A stretch of DNA of 64,000 nt from CAZDGV01 sp964505195 (GTDB taxonomy: Bacteria > Bacteroidota > Bacteroidia > Chitinophagales > Chitinophagaceae). The position numbers and the translations under genes were made by a program. The stretch covers positions 24,484-88,483 of the forward strand of contig CAZDGV010000006.1 in the NCBI GenBank assembly GCA_964505195.1, in the 5' to 3' direction. The notes under the pieces were generated by a model. The model was not told the DNA's origin. It worked only from the letters and a program-made list of their open reading frames with translations, and did not search any database. Positions 1 to 8,368 of this stretch are shown in pieces (within the stretch, counting starts at the first letter, position 1; the number at the start of each line of letters is the position of its first letter).

Positions 1-633
1 GGCCACTTCCAGTCGGTCAAATGTTTTTCCGTTGTAACGATAACCATCTGCTACAAAAAGCAGTTTGGGTTGAATTTGAGCAAAGCGATCTACCACGCTT
101 TCCAATCCAAAATCAGGAGAAGCACAACTCCATACCGCACCGATTGAAATAGTTGCTAAAAAAGCAATGCTTGCTTCCGGAATATTGGGAAGATAAGCGG
201 CTACCGTATCACCTGCCTGTACGCCTTGCTGTAACAAAAACTGCTGCAAGGCTGCTACCCTTTCTTCCAGCTCCTTCCAGCTGATTGCCTGCAGAGCTGA
301 ACTTTCATTTTTAAAAAGAATGGCAGGTCGCTGATCCGTTTTATTTTTAAAAATATGCGCTGCATAGTTCAGCTTTGCTCCGCTAAACCAGCGTGTATGC
401 GGCATCGGATCTGCACTCATTACTTCCGTATAGGGAGTGCTCAAATCAATTTGAAAATATTGCACTAGCGATTCCCAAAAAGCTGCAGGCTCGTCGATGC
501 TCCACTGCCATAGGGTTTGATAATCGAAAAAAGTTTCTCCCCGGTGCTCGATCAACCAGCTGCGATATTGATGCAGATGCGATCTGTCAACCCAGTCTTC
601 ATTGGGCGTCCACAACATACGGGGATTACTCAT
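1..633 (-). CDS. Acetoacetate-CoA ligase, N-terminal part (runs off the window)
   Basis: The first 211 codons of an adenylate-forming ligase read in frame from an ATG at 633 to the window edge, so the C-terminal two thirds are missing. The visible part has the acetoacetyl-CoA synthetase landmarks: an N-terminal region with RWFSGAKLNYA near residues 85-95, and WSSCSPDFG in the ATP-binding core, which separates this subfamily from acetyl-CoA synthetases. The family converts acetoacetate, CoA and ATP to acetoacetyl-CoA, AMP and PPi in the cytosol, for ketone body or polyhydroxybutyrate-derived acetoacetate use. The AMP-binding P-loop and the C-terminal acylated Lys lie outside the window. The gene is 54 bp downstream of the stop of the methyltransferase gene at 688-1638 on the same strand and may be cotranscribed with it. 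Subfamily assignment is fairly sure; substrate is inferred from family. Confidence 0.85.
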   Translation of the reverse strand, partial: MSNPRMLWTPNEDWVDRSHLHQYRSWLIEHRGETFFDYQTLWQWSIDEPAAFWESLVQYFQIDLSTPYTEVMSADPMPHTRWFSGAKLNYAAHIFKNKTDQRPAILFKNESSALQAISWKELEERVAALQQFLLQQGVQAGDTVAAYLPNIPEASIAFLATISIGAVWSCASPDFGLESVVDRFAQIQPKLLFVADGYRYNGKTFDRLEVA

Positions 634-687
634 GGCATAACAACTTTGTGCAAATCTGCTGCAACCTGCAACAATGAACAAATAAAA

Positions 688-1638
688 TTATTTTTCCATT
701 CGCCAGCACCAGCGCTTCAGCTTGCCCTCAAAATCAAAAGGCGTAGTAGTTCGGGTAATATCTTTGATACTAGCTGCATGTATTGCATCTGTCTGTAATA
801 CGAAACGCTGATAATTGGTACTAAAATACAAAACACCACCCGCCCGTAAAGAACGCATAACGCTATTGATGAGGAATACATGGTCTTGCTGAATATCCAA
901 AATATCCTTCATCATTTTGCTGTTGCTGAAAGTGGGCGGATCCATGATAACCAAATCAAAAGATGCGGGAGCAAGTGTTTCCAAATACTGCTTCACATCT
1001 GCACGCAGAAAATGATATTGAGATGTATTGAGCATTCCATTGCGACTGAAATTTTCTTTTGCCCAACTTAAATAGGTATTGCTGAGATCAACCGTAGTGA
1101 CAGATTTAGCTCCTCCAGCGGCAGCATACACAGAAAAAGAACCGGTATAGGCAAATAGATTCAGCACATCTTTTCCTTGAGCTTCTTCACGGAACATTTT
1201 TCGCGTTACGCGGTGGTCGAGAAACAATCCGGTATCAAGATAATCGGTGAGGTTTACACCAAAACGCAAGCCCTCTTCCTCTACTTCAAAAAATACCTGC
1301 TCATCACCTGTTTTACGATACTGATCAAGCCGGTTGGCTTTGCGTTTGCGCTCCTTTAAAAAAATGCGCTCGTCGGGCACCTGCGTTACACGCGCAATCA
1401 CCTCCAAACTCTGATTCAACCAAGCTTCGTGCTCCTCTTCGCTAAGATGATGCTTTGCTTTATATTCTGCCACATACACTTTGTCTTCATACAAATCGAT
1501 GATCAGCGGAAACTCAGGCAAGTCTTTGTCGTATAAGCGCCAGCAGGAAATTTTTTCACGCTTTGCCCATTTGCTGCGGTGCCGATACACTTTCAGCAAT
1601 CGGTTAAAAAACATTTCAAGGCGGGCTTCCTGCGTCAT
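688..1638 (-). CDS. RlmK-like class I SAM-dependent rRNA methyltransferase
   Basis: A 316-residue Rossmann-fold methyltransferase resembling the C-terminal RlmK half of E. coli RlmKL, which makes m7G2069 in 23S rRNA. Residues 1-130 match the RlmK N-terminal part (YDKDLPEFPLIIDLYED near 36-52). The SAM-binding loop NLFAYTGSFSVYAA is at about 160-173, the acidic motif VDLS near 183, and the catalytic-type DPPTFSNSK at 233-241. The RlmL half with THUMP domain is absent here, so this is a stand-alone RlmK/RlmI-like enzyme; the exact target base cannot be read from sequence. Its ATG overlaps the stop of the upstream aminotransferase gene by 4 bp (1635-1638), indicating translational coupling. Confidence 0.8.
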   Translation of the reverse strand: MTQEARLEMFFNRLLKVYRHRSKWAKREKISCWRLYDKDLPEFPLIIDLYEDKVYVAEYKAKHHLSEEEHEAWLNQSLEVIARVTQVPDERIFLKERKRKANRLDQYRKTGDEQVFFEVEEEGLRFGVNLTDYLDTGLFLDHRVTRKMFREEAQGKDVLNLFAYTGSFSVYAAAGGAKSVTTVDLSNTYLSWAKENFSRNGMLNTSQYHFLRADVKQYLETLAPASFDLVIMDPPTFSNSKMMKDILDIQQDHVFLINSVMRSLRAGGVLYFSTNYQRFVLQTDAIHAASIKDITRTTTPFDFEGKLKRWCWRMEK

Positions 1639-2825
1639 TGCAACAGTGCAAGTGCTTTTGAAATGCGTTCAAAAGCAGCTTCAATTTTAGGCAAGCTATT
1701 AGCAAAGGAAAGTCGGATGGCATCGGGTGCGCCGAATGCGCGGCCGGTAACGGTAGATACATGTGCCTCGTTCAAAAGAAACATGCACAAATCATCTGCA
1801 TCCTGAATTTGCACCGCACCATGTTTTTTCCCGAAATAGGCACTCACCCTTGGAAAAACATAAAAAGCACCATCGGGTGCGGCGCATTCCCAGCCGGGAA
1901 TATTTTCCATTAGCTGCATCACTACCTGCCTGCGGCGCTCGAATTCTTTTTTCATGGCAAAGGTTGGAGCAAGATCACCGGTAAGTGCTACAATCGCAGC
2001 ACGTTGTGTAACGGCGTTGGCACCGCTGGTAAACTGTCCCTGAATTTTTTCACAGGCTTTTGCAATGTCGGCCTCTGCAGCAATATAACCGAGGCGATAA
2101 CCCGTCATGGCAAATCCCTTACTGAGTCCGTTTACAATAATCACGCGCTGTTTCAAATCGGGTATCGATGCAATACTATAGTGACTGCCGACAAAATTGA
2201 TGTACTCATAAATTTCATCGGAAACAATGCATATTTCCGGATGCTTTCTAAACACCTCCGCAAGCGCATGCAGCTCCTCCTTGCTGTATACTGCACCGGA
2301 TGGATTGCAGGGCGAAGAAAATAGAAACATTTTTGAACGCGGAGTAATATGCGCTTCGAGCTGTGCCGGCGTAATTTTGAATTTATTTTCCATGGTGGTG
2401 GGTACAATCACCGGAACTCCACCTGCAATTTTTACCAGCTCTGAGTAAGTTACCCAAAACGGAGCAGGAATAATCACTTCATCACCCACATCAACCATGG
2501 CAAGCATTACATTGGCCAAACTCTGCTTCGCACCCGTAGAAACAACGATGTTTTCAGGTTGGTATGCAAGCTGATTGTCGCGCTGAAACTTTTCACAAAC
2601 CGCTTCCCGCAAATCCTGAAAGCCCGCAACAGGCGTGTAATGACTCCAGTTGTCATCAATGGCTTGCTTCGCTGCAGCTTTAATATGATCCGGTGTATCA
2701 AAGTCTGGTTCGCCCAAACTCAAATCAATTACATCAACCCCCTGCGCACGCAATGCACGTCCAAGCTTGGCCATTTTGAGGGTTTCAGGTTCGTTGAATT
2801 TATTTAGAAAAGAAGAAAGTTTCAT
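1635..2825 (-). CDS. Aspartate aminotransferase-type PLP enzyme (fold type I, class I/II)
   Basis: A 396-residue pyridoxal-phosphate aminotransferase of the AspC/AraT I-gamma type, a usual length for the family. The PLP-binding Lys is K236 in NGLSKGFAMTGYR, with NPSG at 173-176 and DEIY at 203-206 for cofactor contacts, and the expected Arg near the C-terminus in IRLSFANS. The family transfers the amino group between aspartate (sometimes aromatic amino acids or prephenate) and 2-oxoglutarate in the cytosol. Specificity among aspartate, tyrosine and prephenate cannot be fixed from the sequence. It is the upstream member of a coupled pair with the RlmK-like gene. A near-consensus TAATTTTT lies about 20 bp upstream of the ATG. 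Confidence 0.88.
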   Translation of the reverse strand: MKLSSFLNKFNEPETLKMAKLGRALRAQGVDVIDLSLGEPDFDTPDHIKAAAKQAIDDNWSHYTPVAGFQDLREAVCEKFQRDNQLAYQPENIVVSTGAKQSLANVMLAMVDVGDEVIIPAPFWVTYSELVKIAGGVPVIVPTTMENKFKITPAQLEAHITPRSKMFLFSSPCNPSGAVYSKEELHALAEVFRKHPEICIVSDEIYEYINFVGSHYSIASIPDLKQRVIIVNGLSKGFAMTGYRLGYIAAEADIAKACEKIQGQFTSGANAVTQRAAIVALTGDLAPTFAMKKEFERRRQVVMQLMENIPGWECAAPDGAFYVFPRVSAYFGKKHGAVQIQDADDLCMFLLNEAHVSTVTGRAFGAPDAIRLSFANSLPKIEAAFERISKALALLQ

Positions 2826-2867
2826 ACTGTTGATTTCATTTAAAAATTAGCACCTTAGATTTTCTGC

Positions 2868-4145
2868 TTAACGATCATAACTGAGCTGAAATGCAGAAAG
2901 ATCAGGTTTGTTTTTGCGCGTACGTTTTAATTCCATTTCATATATAGCCTGTCCGAGCTTTCCAAGAAAAGGCAGTCCAACTGTTTCAAATTCATAGCGA
3001 TCATCATTGAGCACTTCATCTTTATTGCAATAAATGGTGGCGCTGAGCATGAACTCAATATTGTTTTTAAAATCTACCACATACGCCACATCGGTGAGAA
3101 AACCGTAAGCCCATCCAACCTTGTTGAATATGCGGATATGCGAAGGAATTGGGGCTTGCTTCTGATTGCCGAACATCAGAAACTTTACATAGCCATCATA
3201 ATGCTCCGGATCGTTGTAATCGGGATATACCGTTTCGCGGGGCAACTGTGATAACATCTGCAGCGCAAAGCGTCTGTCTTCAGGCGATACATCAAAACGC
3301 CTGGAAGCTTGCACCGCTTCGGGGAAAATAAAGCTGCGAAGCATGTTATGTAAGTCAGCAAGAAAGATGCGATTCTTCGTTGAAAAATCCATGGGCGTAT
3401 TCACCAGAGCGCCACGGCTCATATACCCTTTGCCCACTGAATCTTTACGGGCGATGTATTGCAATTTGCTGATTTGCGCAGGTTGGCGATAAAGCATGTT
3501 TCCGCTGGTATCAAAAAATGAAATCGGATTGGTATGCCGGTTATCAGCATCCGAAAGCGGCAAGCTCAGTCGGTGTAAAATCTGCGCACCCTTATACCCT
3601 TTTGCTGCCAACTGCTGATGTATGTTTTCCTGTCCTAACATTTCATACAAGCGATTGCTGGCATCGTTATCGCTCACCACAAAAATCTTCTTAGCATAAT
3701 GCGCCACCGTTGGTCTGCCATCCGGAGTGGTGGGGTCATTATATACCGCAGTTTGTGCCGGAGCAGCCTTTTCGGTAATCATGGTGCTATTGCGGCTTAC
3801 CGGGATCCCTTGTTTACGAAGTTTTTCGAGCTGCTCAAGGGCCAAAAATGCAATGGGCATTTTTACCGTAGAGGCAGGATAGAAATAAATTGAAGTATCT
3901 ACGTTAAAATAATGATCAGTAAAACGGGGGCGCTGCTTGCTGTCGCGATCAATTTGGGTGTAGATCACCTGTATGCGAAAGTTGTCTTTTTTGGCCATCA
4001 GCTCCGAAAAATCATCGGGTTGAGCAGCCATAAGGTCTTTTACCAGGCTCGATTGAGATATGGTAACCGAGGATGTTCTACAGGCAGAAACGAACAGTAT
4101 GATCACAGGGAGCAAACCAAACAGAAAACGGGTAGGTGAAAACAT
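2868..4145 (-). CDS. Lipoprotein serine hydrolase of the class A beta-lactamase/PBP fold
   Basis: A 425-residue exported hydrolase. From the ATG at 4145 the N-terminus is a lipoprotein signal with lipobox VSAC, putting the lipidated Cys at 22. An upstream extension to 4184 would need a TTG start and would bury the signal, so I prefer 4145. Three motifs of the serine beta-lactamase family are visible: SxxK as STVK (S92, K95), SDN in VVSDNDASNRL, and a KTG-like KVG in NKVGWAYGF with a Val replacing Thr. The family contains beta-lactamases, D,D-peptidases and non-lactamase serine hydrolases. The changed third motif and the long C-terminal region make true beta-lactamase activity uncertain. It probably acts in the periplasm or at the outer membrane. 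It is transcribed divergently from secDF. Confidence 0.75.
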   Translation of the reverse strand: MFSPTRFLFGLLPVIILFVSACRTSSVTISQSSLVKDLMAAQPDDFSELMAKKDNFRIQVIYTQIDRDSKQRPRFTDHYFNVDTSIYFYPASTVKMPIAFLALEQLEKLRKQGIPVSRNSTMITEKAAPAQTAVYNDPTTPDGRPTVAHYAKKIFVVSDNDASNRLYEMLGQENIHQQLAAKGYKGAQILHRLSLPLSDADNRHTNPISFFDTSGNMLYRQPAQISKLQYIARKDSVGKGYMSRGALVNTPMDFSTKNRIFLADLHNMLRSFIFPEAVQASRRFDVSPEDRRFALQMLSQLPRETVYPDYNDPEHYDGYVKFLMFGNQKQAPIPSHIRIFNKVGWAYGFLTDVAYVVDFKNNIEFMLSATIYCNKDEVLNDDRYEFETVGLPFLGKLGQAIYEMELKRTRKNKPDLSAFQLSYDR

Positions 4146-4237
4146 GGCCAAAAATAAGATTTTCAGCCCGCTTGAAAAACGCAAAAAACGGCCAAATGGA
4201 GGGCTTTACCCCCTATGCAGTTTCACCCTGAATCCCC

Positions 4238-4245
4238 TATCTTTG
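4238..4245 (+). promoter_or_regulatory. Bacteroidota -7 element (TATCTTTG) for secDF
   Basis: TATCTTTG matches the TAnnTTTG -7 consensus of Bacteroidota housekeeping promoters. It lies 32 bp upstream of the ATG at 4278 and downstream of the alternative ATG at 4215, which argues for the later start. No good -33 TTTG is seen at the usual distance. Confidence 0.55.
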
Positions 4246-4277
4246 CCCGTCTTAAAAAGAAAACAAACTGTATTATT

Positions 4278-7256
4278 ATGGCACTGAAAGGATTGGTTCG
4301 GTTTTTCGCCATTGCATTGATCCTGATATCATTGTATCAGTTGAGCTTCACATTTATTGTGAACAACTTCGAAAAAAAGCAAAAAGCCAGGGCAGAACGT
4401 TTTGTGAAAAGCAATTATGCTTCCGCCAGCGCGGAAGTAAAAGATTCGGCTTATAAGGCAACTTACCGTAGATATGTTGACAGCCTGAAGGATAAATCCA
4501 TTCTGGATATCCCCATCCTCTATTCCAATCTCACTTACCAGAAAGCGGCAACGCAGGAGTTGAATTTGGGACTGGACCTGCAGGGCGGTATGAGCGTAAC
4601 ACTGGAAGTGGGGCTCGACGGACTCATCCGTTCTATGAGCAACAATCCGAAAGACAGCACACTTAATAAAGCACTTGCCAAAGCAAATGATCTGAAAGCA
4701 AACAGCGATGCAGATTATATTCAGCTTTTTGAAAATGCATACAACGATCTGGTTCCGGGTGGAAAACTTTCGGGGCTTTTTGCCGGTTCAAAAAATCAGC
4801 AGATTAAAGTTACGAGCAGCAACAGCGAAGTAATCAACGTTATCCGTTCTGAAGCCACTGAAGCCATCAATCGAACTTACAATGTACTGAGCACGCGTAT
4901 CGATCAGTTTGGTGTGGCACAGCCCAGCATCAATTTGGATCAAACACGCGGCATCATCACTGTTGAACTTGCCGGCATCGATAATCCTGAGCGTGTACGT
5001 CGCTACTTACAAGCAACAGCTAATCTTGAATTTTGGGAAACCTACACTGTTGATCAAAATTTCTTTACTCAATTCATCGCTCCCGCTGATGAGAAATTGA
5101 AAGCATACCTGAGTGGTGCATCTACCGACTCAACGAAGGCTGATACCAGCGTTGCTTTGGGAAATACGAGTCCGCTTACGGGTTTATTTCAACAGCCCGC
5201 AAACGGCATACAGGCCAGCTCAATGTCCACCCTTGGTTTTGTGGGTACAAAAGATACTGCCACTTTCAGCAAATACGTTTCACTTGATGCTGTAAAAGGT
5301 GCGCTCCCCTCCGATCTTCGTTTTTATTACAGTGCAAAACCAGTTAAGAACAAAGCAGGCGAAAACCTGATGGAGGTTTTCGCCATCAAAACCTTGGCGG
5401 GCTCCGACAAACCTAAGCTGGGTGGAGAATATGTAACCGAAGCGCGTCAGGATATCGATAGCCGCAATAACGAAGTGCAGGTAGCCATGAGCATGGATAA
5501 TAAGGGAGCACGCATTTGGGAAAAAATGACCGGCGATAATACCGGCCGTGCCATTGCGATTGTACTTGACAATTTCGTTTATTCAGCTCCACGCGTGAAC
5601 GGTGTAATTGCAGGAGGTAATTCTGTGATCACCGGCAATTTCAGCATCGAAGAAGCACAGGATCTTTCCAATATTTTGAAAACAGGTAAACTTCCAGCTC
5701 CAGCAAAAATTGTACAGGAGCAGGTGGTAGGACCTACACTGGGTGCCGAAGCTGTTAAAGGCGGAAGCATGGCCTTTTTGATATCATTTGGTGTGATCTT
5801 CATACTGATGCTGGTGTATTACAATACCAGCGGATGGGTGGCTAATATTGCACTGATCCTAAACCTGCTGTTCACCGTAGGTGTACTGAGCTCTTTGGGA
5901 GCAACGCTTACCGCACCCGGTATTGCCGGATTGGTACTCACCATTGGTATGGCAGTAGATACCAACGTAATCATCTTTGAGCGCATCAAAGAAGAAATTG
6001 CAAGAGGCAAAGGATACCAACTTGCTGTTGCAGATGGTTACCGCCGTTCATTGGCACCCGTACTGGATGCACATATCACCACACTACTCACAGCAATTAT
6101 TCTTTTCTATTTTGGACTTGGACCGGTATTGGGCTTTGCCACAACGCAAATTATCGGATTGCTCCTGAGCTTATTCTGCGGTATTCTGGTATCCAGACTG
6201 ATCAGTGATGTATGGACTTCCAAAAAAGGTCGTCACTTCGAATATTTTACCAAAGTATCGGATCGCATCTTCAAGCATGCAGCTTACAAATTCATTGAGT
6301 ATAGAAAAGTTGCATACGCAATTTCAGTAGTTGTATTGATAATGGGTGTTGGCGCCATTTTCAACGGCTTCGATTATGGTGTTGAATTCAAAGGAGGTCG
6401 TAGCTATACCGTTGTATTCGATAAAGCAGTAAACAATGATGAAGTAAGAAATGAACTTCAGAAAGTTTTCGGAAAATATCCCATCATCAAAACCGTTGGT
6501 AGTCCTGAGCAATTGAATATCACCACTGATTATTTGATTGATGAGCAAGGATTGAGTATTGATTCTACCGTTCAATCTACCCTGTACCAAGGACTCAAAA
6601 CCTTCCTGCCGGAAAATACAAGCTACGCTACCTTCAAGAGTAAATATTATCAAGGTTCACAAACCGTACTGCCTACTATTTCCGACGACCTGAAAAAAGG
6701 CGCCACATGGGCAACGATTTTATCCTTGCTGGTAATTACGCTTTATATTTTCATGCGCTTCCGCGACTGGAGATACTCTGTAGGTACGATCATTGCATTG
6801 ATGCACGACGTATTGGTTACGCTGGCAGTATTCTCTTTCCTACGCCACGTAGTAAACTTCCCGCTGGAAATTGATCAGCACTTTATCGCAGCAATTCTTA
6901 CGGTAATCGGATTTTCAATGAACGATACCGTAATCGTATTCGACCGTATCCGCGAATACAGTGCCAGCATGTTTGGAAAAGAGAAAGGCGTGATCCTTAA
7001 CAAGGCCATCAATGATACGCTTTCACGTACCATCATGACATCTCTTACCGTATTCCTCACCTTGCTGATTCTATTCATCTTTGGTGGTGAAGTAACTCGC
7101 GGCTTTGCCTTTGCAATGCTAATTGGTGTGGTAACCGGTACTTACTCTTCTATCTTCGTTGCCGCTCCAGTACTTATGGATTTTGCAAAAGACAAACCAT
7201 TGGGTGAGCCGGAAAAAGACAAAACGCTGGCAAAAGCAAGACACTCGATTAGCTAA
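4278..7256 (+). CDS. secDF: Fused protein translocase subunit SecDF
   Basis: A 992-residue SecD-SecF fusion, the usual Bacteroidota arrangement. SecDF is an inner-membrane RND-type protein that uses the proton gradient to help the SecYEG-SecA channel complete export. The first membrane segment is at residues 8-27. The SecD P1 signature LGLDLQGG is at 97-104, the SecD motif VDTNVIIFERI begins at residue 560, the linker into SecF has DYGVEFKGGRSY, and the SecF counterpart NDTVIVFDRI begins at residue 882; their Asp residues are the expected proton-relay positions. A large periplasmic P1 domain lies between about 100 and 490. I start at 4278 (MALKGLVRFFAIAL) because the promoter element lies between this ATG and the upstream one. 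A strong terminator follows at 7273-7302. Confidence 0.96.
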   Translation: MALKGLVRFFAIALILISLYQLSFTFIVNNFEKKQKARAERFVKSNYASASAEVKDSAYKATYRRYVDSLKDKSILDIPILYSNLTYQKAATQELNLGLDLQGGMSVTLEVGLDGLIRSMSNNPKDSTLNKALAKANDLKANSDADYIQLFENAYNDLVPGGKLSGLFAGSKNQQIKVTSSNSEVINVIRSEATEAINRTYNVLSTRIDQFGVAQPSINLDQTRGIITVELAGIDNPERVRRYLQATANLEFWETYTVDQNFFTQFIAPADEKLKAYLSGASTDSTKADTSVALGNTSPLTGLFQQPANGIQASSMSTLGFVGTKDTATFSKYVSLDAVKGALPSDLRFYYSAKPVKNKAGENLMEVFAIKTLAGSDKPKLGGEYVTEARQDIDSRNNEVQVAMSMDNKGARIWEKMTGDNTGRAIAIVLDNFVYSAPRVNGVIAGGNSVITGNFSIEEAQDLSNILKTGKLPAPAKIVQEQVVGPTLGAEAVKGGSMAFLISFGVIFILMLVYYNTSGWVANIALILNLLFTVGVLSSLGATLTAPGIAGLVLTIGMAVDTNVIIFERIKEEIARGKGYQLAVADGYRRSLAPVLDAHITTLLTAIILFYFGLGPVLGFATTQIIGLLLSLFCGILVSRLISDVWTSKKGRHFEYFTKVSDRIFKHAAYKFIEYRKVAYAISVVVLIMGVGAIFNGFDYGVEFKGGRSYTVVFDKAVNNDEVRNELQKVFGKYPIIKTVGSPEQLNITTDYLIDEQGLSIDSTVQSTLYQGLKTFLPENTSYATFKSKYYQGSQTVLPTISDDLKKGATWATILSLLVITLYIFMRFRDWRYSVGTIIALMHDVLVTLAVFSFLRHVVNFPLEIDQHFIAAILTVIGFSMNDTVIVFDRIREYSASMFGKEKGVILNKAINDTLSRTIMTSLTVFLTLLILFIFGGEVTRGFAFAMLIGVVTGTYSSIFVAAPVLMDFAKDKPLGEPEKDKTLAKARHSIS

Positions 7257-7272
7257 CCAAGCTATATAAACA

Positions 7273-7302
7273 AAAAACCCGCTGCATGCAGCGGGTTTTT
7301 TA
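7273..7302. terminator. Bidirectional intrinsic terminator between secDF and the IscA gene
   Basis: An 18-bp perfect palindrome (CCCGCTGCA/TGCAGCGGG, 7278-7295) is flanked by six A on the left and six T on the right. It lies between two convergent genes and can terminate both. Confidence 0.9.
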
Positions 7303-7315
7303 ATGCCGTAAATAT

Positions 7316-7654
7316 CTACACTGCAAAGCTGGTTCCGCAGCCACAGGTTTTTGATGCGTTGGGATTGGTAAAGGTAAATCCACGGTTGTTCAGTCCATTT
7401 TCCCAGTGCACTTCCATGCCCATTAAATACAAACCATGGGATTTATCCATTACACAAGGAATGCCGTCAATATCAAACACCGAATCATTGGCTTTCTGTT
7501 CGTCAAATTCAAGCACATAGGTCAAACCCGAACAACCCCCGCCCTTTGCTCCTACACGCAAATATCTTCCAGGTGCTTCACGCTCATATAACCTGCGCAG
7601 CTCATCAATAGCATCGGTAGTAAAACGTACGGGTAAAGCAGCAATTGCTTCCAT
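7316..7654 (-). CDS. IscA/SufA/HesB-type iron-sulfur cluster assembly protein
   Basis: A 112-residue A-type Fe-S carrier. The three conserved Cys are C41 in GGGCSG, and C104 and C106 in the C-terminal CGCG, which is diagnostic for the family. Such proteins accept clusters from IscU/SufB scaffolds and pass them to target apoproteins in the cytosol. An extension to an ATG at 7747 would add 31 residues without homology and would cover the promoter element at 7672-7679, so 7654 is the start. The gene is divergent from the small membrane protein gene at 7757. No other suf/isc genes are nearby. Whether it serves SUF (sufA-like) or general maturation (erpA-like) cannot be decided. Confidence 0.9.
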   Translation of the reverse strand: MEAIAALPVRFTTDAIDELRRLYEREAPGRYLRVGAKGGGCSGLTYVLEFDEQKANDSVFDIDGIPCVMDKSHGLYLMGMEVHWENGLNNRGFTFTNPNASKTCGCGTSFAV

Positions 7655-7671
7655 GTTTAATTCATTTGATG

Positions 7672-7679
7672 CAAAAATA
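7672..7679 (-). promoter_or_regulatory. -7 element (TATTTTTG) for the IscA-type gene
   Basis: Reads TATTTTTG on the minus strand, matching TAnnTTTG, 18 bp before the ATG at 7654. The predicted leader is only about 15 nt. Confidence 0.5.
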
Positions 7680-7732
7680 ACAAGTCGGACATTAAATCGC
7701 CCAAGGCAAAATGTTAAGATCTTCGAATGCCG

Positions 7733-7740
7733 TAATTTTG
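7733..7740 (+). promoter_or_regulatory. -7 element (TAATTTTG) for the gene at 7757
   Basis: TAATTTTG matches TAnnTTTG and sits 16 bp before the ATG at 7757, giving a predicted leader of about 14 nt. It lies back to back with the divergent IscA promoter. Confidence 0.5.
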
Positions 7741-7756
7741 ATGCCATACAAAAAGA

Positions 7757-8299
7757 ATGGATCGGATATATATCTACATGTTTATTGGCGGAGCGGTCCT
7801 CTTTTTTCTGTTGGGTTGGTATTTAAAAATCACCGGACGTAAAGAGCTGGAGCAGGAAACGGAGGGGGCACATGACTGGTTACAAAAGCAAGCGACAAAG
7901 CAATCTGATCCCGAAATGCGCCGCCTGCAATTACAGGCCTACGAGAGGCTTACCATTCTTTGCGAGCGTTTGGGATTTTCGAATCTTTTATCACGGTGCA
8001 ATACGCAGCAATGGAAAGCAGCTGAAATGCAATCGTTTTTGATACAGAGCATCCGTGCTGAATTTGAGTACAATATCAGTCAGCAAATTTATGTTTCACC
8101 CGCAGCCTGGGATGGGATAGAAAAGCTGAAAGAGCAGCAGATATTCATCATTAATCAATTGGCAGCCATGGTACCCGCACAGGCACCTGCTTCGGAACTA
8201 GCGCAAAAAATTGCAACACTCATGGCGCAGGAAGAGCATACTACCCTGCAGCCCATAGTGGCTGACCTACTGCGCAAAGAAGCCCGTAAAATGATGTAA
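7757..8299 (+). CDS. Uncharacterised single-pass membrane protein
   Basis: A 180-residue protein I do not recognise beyond resemblance to conserved Bacteroidota hypotheticals. Residues 5-23 form one membrane segment (MFIGGAVLFFLLGWYL), followed by a hydrophilic, mostly helical cytosolic domain rich in Gln and Glu. There is a recurrent LQ..ERLTILCERLGFSN stretch near 60-75 and a possible coiled coil across the C-terminal half. No catalytic motif is visible. It has its own promoter, and the methylmalonyl-CoA mutase gene begins 69 bp downstream on the same strand. That linkage could be functional or chance. Confidence 0.75.
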   Translation: MDRIYIYMFIGGAVLFFLLGWYLKITGRKELEQETEGAHDWLQKQATKQSDPEMRRLQLQAYERLTILCERLGFSNLLSRCNTQQWKAAEMQSFLIQSIRAEFEYNISQQIYVSPAAWDGIEKLKEQQIFIINQLAAMVPAQAPASELAQKIATLMAQEEHTTLQPIVADLLRKEARKMM

Positions 8300-8368
8300 T
8301 GGTTGCAGCTATTGAAAAATGAAACCAGTCATTAGCACCACATCCGCTAATTTTATACCTCTTGCATT

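Noticed and set aside
4215..4277. Extended start for secDF
   Set aside because: The 21 extra residues are not membrane-like and the region contains the TATCTTTG promoter element, which would be inside the coding sequence.
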